Assembly: GCA_018398765.1 (NCBI GenBank)
Contig: JAHBMJ010001166.1
Coordinates: forward strand, 25,270-35,508
Direction: 5' to 3'
Source of the DNA: Chromera velia
Taxonomy: Eukaryota; Sar; Chromeraceae
Length of the DNA: 10,239 nt
Shown: positions 7,597 through 10,239 of the stretch, in pieces
Layout of the letters: each line of letters opens with the position of its first letter
Numbering within the stretch: position 1 is the first letter of the stretch
Position numbers and translations under genes: made by a program
Notes under the pieces: model-generated
Seen by the model: the letters and a program-made list of their open reading frames with translations, nothing else
What the model was told of the DNA's origin: nothing
Databases searched by the model: none

Positions 7597-8228
7597 TATG
7601 CGGATGACGCGTCCAATACCAGCTGGTTGCGCCAGCTGCGAGCATGGCTGCATAAGTTAGTTAAGAGGGGGCCCGCGGCAGGGTATGTAGTGAAGGTGGA
7701 CAAGTTGATCCTTGCAGTGCTCCCACAATTTCTACAGAAAGCCAAGGAGATTTTTGCAGAGTTCTCTGACCTGCAGATAGTAGAGGGGACGCGTCTCCTA
7801 GGGGGGTATGTAGGCATGGACGCACACAGAGAGAAATGGGTGCAGGAGAGGGTGAAGGAGTGGGCCGGAAACGTGGAGAGAGTCGCAACAGCAGCAGAAT
7901 TTGCCCTATACAAAGATACGCAGCCTGTTCCAAATCCCTGCAGTATGAATGGAAGTTTGTGGTGCGGGTAGTACCAGGGGCGGGGGGATAGATGGAGCAG
8001 CTGGAAGGCACGATCAGAGACCACCTCATTCCCGCCCTGATGAAAGAACGCCGGAACGGAGGGCCCTCCACCCAACACTGTGACGACGTATGGCTGAGAG
8101 ACGTTGCCGCCCTCCCGATCCGACTGCTAGGCCTAGGCATCCCCAAACCCACCAAAACAGTGGACACTGTCAGGGACTACAAGACCTCAGCCGCAGCTAG
8201 TGAAGCGATCACAGAGGCCATCCTTTGA
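7597..8228 (+). pseudogene. Reverse transcriptase YADD motif, motifs D-E and thumb
   Basis: Frame 1 reads YADDAS with the catalytic aspartates at 7603-7608, then LRAWLHKLVKRGPAAGY, VVKVDKLILAV (motif D), and IVEGTRLLGGYVG (motif E). The codon before YADD is TGA (7594-7596) where this RT group usually has tryptophan (TGG). The frame shifts between about 7918 and 7929. Frame 3 then carries SKSLQYEWKFVVRVVPGAG, a TAG at 7989-7991, the MEQLEGTIRDHLIPALM thumb helix region, and LLGLGIPKPT. It ends at TGA 8226-8228, with another TAG at 8232-8234 followed by more family-like residues (DIDADEHVKRRQKARAA). Confidence 0.85.
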
Positions 8229-8295
8229 CGGTAGGACATAGACGCAGACGAGCACGTAAAGAGGAGGCAGAAGGCAAGGGCAGCCCTAGGCAGCC

Positions 8296-9159
8296 CACAA
8301 AGAAGCAGTAAAAGAAGCAGTAGAGAAGGAGTGGGAGAGGTTAGGCAGCCAGTCAGGGTAGGCAGCCAGTGAGGACCAGTGTGAGGAAGTCAGGCAGTAA
8401 AAAAAAAAGAGGCAGTCAGGATGGCTGACGGCCACCCCCCTGAAGGAGCACGGAATGAATCTCAGCCCAGACGAATTCTGGGATGCGATGATAATCCGAT
8501 ATCAGGGGAGGGTAAGGGGGGAGAAGAGCAGATGTGAGGGATGTGGGGGAAGGTGGAGTCTACAACATGCCCTTAACTGCCCAGTAGGGGGACTGCCCAC
8601 GCTGCGACATGACGAAGTCAACCGTACATGGGCGAGTCTAGCAGTGGAAGCATACCCCGCGGGAGTGGTCCACGCAAAGGAGCCGATCATTAGGGAGGAA
8701 AGGGAAGTACAGGGATGTCCGGCGCTAAAGAGGGACTTCTAAGTCGGGGGGGCCTATGCTCCACAGAGGCTGGCAATTTTCGATACCAGGGTAATAAACC
8801 CACACGCCGCCTCGAGGGAGAAGGTGACCTGGACTTAAGCCCTCAAAGCAGCAGCAGAAGAAAAGAAGAGGAAACATGGGCAGGCAAGCATAAACAGAGG
8901 GTGCGACTTCATCCCACTCTTGAGTACGGTCGACGGGACGATGGGGGGGGAGGCAAAGATGTTCTTGAAGAGGGTAGCAGAGCGATTAAGTGAGAAATGG
9001 GGGCAACACGTGAGCAAGACGTACGGCCAGATCCGAGCCCGACTGCAGATTGCCCACCTAAAAGCGGCAAGCGCGTGCATTCGGGGGACCAGAGGAGTGC
9101 AGGGGGAAAGCTGGAAGGAAGGAAGAGTAGGCAGTGCGCTGGTCATGACTGAGGGGTAG
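8296..9159 (+). pseudogene. Retrotransposon C-terminus: CCHC knuckle and possible nuclease
   Basis: All of this lies in frame 1, broken only by stops (TAG 8359-8361, TAA 8398-8400, TAA 8740-8742, TAA 8836-8838). It reads HKEAVKEAVEKEWERLG, WLTATPLKEHG, LSPDEFWDAMIIRYQ, then a zinc knuckle CEGCGGRWSLQHALNC (C-X2-C-X7-H-X3-C, 8533-8580), GGLPTLRHDEVNR and EPIIREE. After the 8740 stop come [20 protein letters not shown], a basic helix [32 protein letters not shown] and [13 protein letters not shown]. Known architecture: a CCHC knuckle followed by a D-x-(R/Q)-V block resembles LINEs with a restriction-like endonuclease. That the last domain is the nuclease is my inference. The natural end is TAG 9157-9159. 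Confidence 0.75.
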
Positions 9160-9325
9160 GAAGTACTTAGCAAATGCCGAAGAAGGCATTCGGACGGAGG
9201 AGCGTCAAGAATGAGGTCGCATGAGAGAGAAAGCTAGCAGCGAGAGCAGTAACCAGGACAGAAGGAAGAGACGAAACTTCAAGACGTATAGGCCAGACGC
9301 TAGGAACAAACTTTAAGTTAATGCC
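9160..9325 (+). other. 3' untranslated region of the retrotransposon
   Basis: This is non-coding sequence between the natural stop and the right duplication. A hairpin AATGCC-GAAGAA-GGCATT (9173-9190) could be part of the RNA structure recognised by the RT. There is no A-tail at the junction. Confidence 0.5.
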
Positions 9326-9341
9326 CACTTTTCTAAGTTCA
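9326..9341. repeat. Right 16-bp target-site duplication of the retrotransposon
   Basis: This is an exact copy of 5169-5184 and marks the right end of the inserted element. Confidence 0.85.
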
Positions 9342-9368
9342 AGAGAGAGAGAACAAAAAAACAGACTC

Positions 9369-9393
9369 GGAAAGAGAGAAGGAGAGAAAGAGA

Positions 9394-9446
<53 letters not shown>

Positions 9447-9447
9447 A
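9369..9447. repeat. (GA)n microsatellite
   Basis: A GA/GAAA tract with a pure GA run near 9416-9438. The short AGAGAGAGA at 9342-9351 belongs to the same purine-rich flank. Confidence 0.95.
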
Positions 9448-9886
9448 TGAGGGCGACAGTTATTGTTCTCTTCTCTCTATTCCTGTGCAAGGGGGGCCTC
9501 ATTTTGAGTGGAAAAAAAGAAAAAGAAGAGATCAAACAAGAAGAGAAGGGTTATGCTACTTAGCATAAATGCAGAAAGGAAAACAGAAAGCTGAACCGAT
9601 TAGAAGCTCAGTATAAAGGCCTAAGAACTTGTATAGATGGTTTGTGACATATTTCTTTTAGCAAATCTTTATTTGTCATTGAATTTTTATTACTCAGTTC
9701 TAGCCTCTAGTCTTTCGGGAGGCTCAGTTCTTAAAGGCTGCATACTCTTTTCCAAAGACTTTAAGTTTGAAATGTTTAGTGAAGTCTGATAGAAGTCTAG
9801 TTTGCTTTAAGCTAGGCTTTAAGTTCAAGACTCCAAGTTTCAGCGGGAGAATTTGTTTGTTTTGTTCTGATTCGAACCGTATTTCG
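9448..9886. other. Spacer with no recognisable gene
   Basis: Mixed AT-rich sequence with repeated TTTAAGTTC/TAAGTTTGA words near 9758-9840. The short plus-strand frames here are low complexity. The right part probably holds the 3' flank of the minus-strand gene that ends at 9887. Confidence 0.4.
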
Positions 9887-10239
9887 TCACTCTGCTTTCA
9901 CTCTTCCTTCATCTTTCTTAGGAGTACCCCCTTCCTGCCCCCCCTCTCCCGCGGCCTTTGTTGCCCCTTCCCCTTCTACTCTCTTTTTGCGTTTTCCCTT
10001 TTTCTTCATCACTCCAACCGCCCCCGCCAACACGACCCAGGACGCGAGCACGTACATTCCCGACCAGCTGACTGCCCGCAGACTCTTCAATACAGGGTCC
10101 CACTCGCGAAACACGAAGGGCAAACCGACGAAGGCCATCATGAAGGCAGTCACGAGACGTTTAAACTGCACGAAGGCAATCAGACACAACACAACGCACA
10201 GAGATGACCGATGCATGCAGAGAGAAAGAGAGAGAGAGG
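9887..10239 (-). CDS. Membrane protein C-terminal exon, 5' partial
   Basis: Reading right to left, the frame is open at the window edge and ends at TGA (9887-9889). From ATG 10214-10216 the peptide starts with a hydrophobic segment (CVVLCLIAFVQF), then KRLVTAFMMAFVGLPFVFRE, a short polar loop with EWDPVLKSLRAV, a second helix (SGMYVLASWVVLAGAVGVM), and a tail of about 40 residues rich in Lys, Glu and Gly. The ATG follows a pyrimidine tract, and GTGCAG just before TTTAAACGT (near 10162) could be a splice acceptor, so this may be a terminal exon. The pattern of two helices and a lysine-rich end recalls the C-terminus of MBOAT lysophospholipid acyltransferases, but the catalytic region is not in view and I hold this only as a possibility. 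Confidence 0.5.
   Translation of the reverse strand, partial: SLSLSLCMHRSSLCVVLCLIAFVQFKRLVTAFMMAFVGLPFVFREWDPVLKSLRAVSWSGMYVLASWVVLAGAVGVMKKKGKRKKRVEGEGATKAAGEGGQEGGTPKKDEGRVKAE
10218..10239. repeat. (GA)n microsatellite at the window edge
   Basis: A purine GA tract running out of the window. On the minus strand it forms a pyrimidine tract just upstream of the last gene's candidate ATG. Confidence 0.85.

Larger units (their letters stand above)
5185..9325 (+). mobile_element. Non-LTR (LINE-type) retrotransposon, decayed copy
   Basis: The element is delimited by the 16-bp direct repeat, a length expected from target-primed reverse transcription. There are no LTRs. The coding remains run in one order on the plus strand: N-terminal domain, RT, zinc knuckle, terminal domain. 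Coding-like sequence begins at the first base, without a leader or ATG, which suggests 5' truncation at insertion. The 3' end (9160-9325) is untranslated and contains a hairpin AATGCC/GGCATT (9173-9190); it lacks poly(A). The reading frame is broken by at least twelve stops and several shifts. The RT type resembles a group common in protists, algae and some invertebrates; the exact clade needs a tree. Confidence 0.85.

Noticed and set aside
7287-8078. 263-codon minus-strand frame with an acidic tail as a separate gene
   Set aside because: Most of it is the shadow of the RT thumb and the complement of a CT microsatellite. Only 7400-7545 is not explained, and it has no recognisable pattern.
5185-9159. 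Stop-codon reassignment (TAG read as an amino acid) to rescue the retrotransposon ORF
   Set aside because: TAG, TAA and TGA all interrupt the frame and there are also frameshifts, while the polyferredoxin gene ends at a normal TAG.

Overview
The window looks like nuclear DNA of a eukaryotic microbe, probably an alga or related protist (a chromerid or stramenopile would fit, but the sequence cannot decide this). It has three sparse gene regions separated by AT-rich, repeat-laden DNA, candidate splice sites, several classes of transposable element, pentanucleotide and GA/CT microsatellites, and no bacterial operon structure.

Left end (1-1708, +): the 3' part of a gene for a membrane-bound polyferredoxin of the NapH/NosR/CcoG type. 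It has two CxxCP-type motifs, a ferredoxin-like cysteine cluster and several membrane segments. The 5' end lies outside the window or upstream of a candidate splice acceptor at 22-26.

Middle (1709-5184) is a mobile-element graveyard. A 262-bp MITE-like element (1991-2252) has short inverted ends and a candidate 8-bp target duplication. A 1189-bp hAT element (2592-3780) has an exact 8-bp target duplication and 19-bp perfect inverted ends that run into (TTTGA)n arrays; it carries a minus-strand remnant of the N-terminal part of a hAT transposase. A short hairpin-rich piece at 3993-4154 reads on the minus strand like the 3' end of a retroposon with a 7-bp tandem tail. A foldback repeat (4877-5179) is built from GATAGAAAAGT-like units.

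5185-9325 (+): one 4.1-kb, decayed non-LTR retrotransposon, delimited by a 16-bp perfect direct repeat (5169-5184 and 9326-9341). It inserted at the very edge of the foldback repeat. Its protein can be followed in pieces: an N-terminal domain, RT fingers and palm, the YADD catalytic motif, thumb, a C-terminal CCHC zinc knuckle, and a final domain that may be a restriction-like nuclease. The copy is dead: it has many in-frame stops, several frameshifts, and about 0.9 kb of low-complexity DNA (a 42-bp minisatellite plus a CT microsatellite) between the RT GDP and YADD motifs.

Right end (9342-10239): a GA microsatellite, a stretch with no recognisable feature, and the 3' end of a minus-strand gene for a small membrane segment with a lysine-rich tail, cut by the window edge. 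The two host genes are unrelated; everything between them is best read as accumulated and nested transposable elements.
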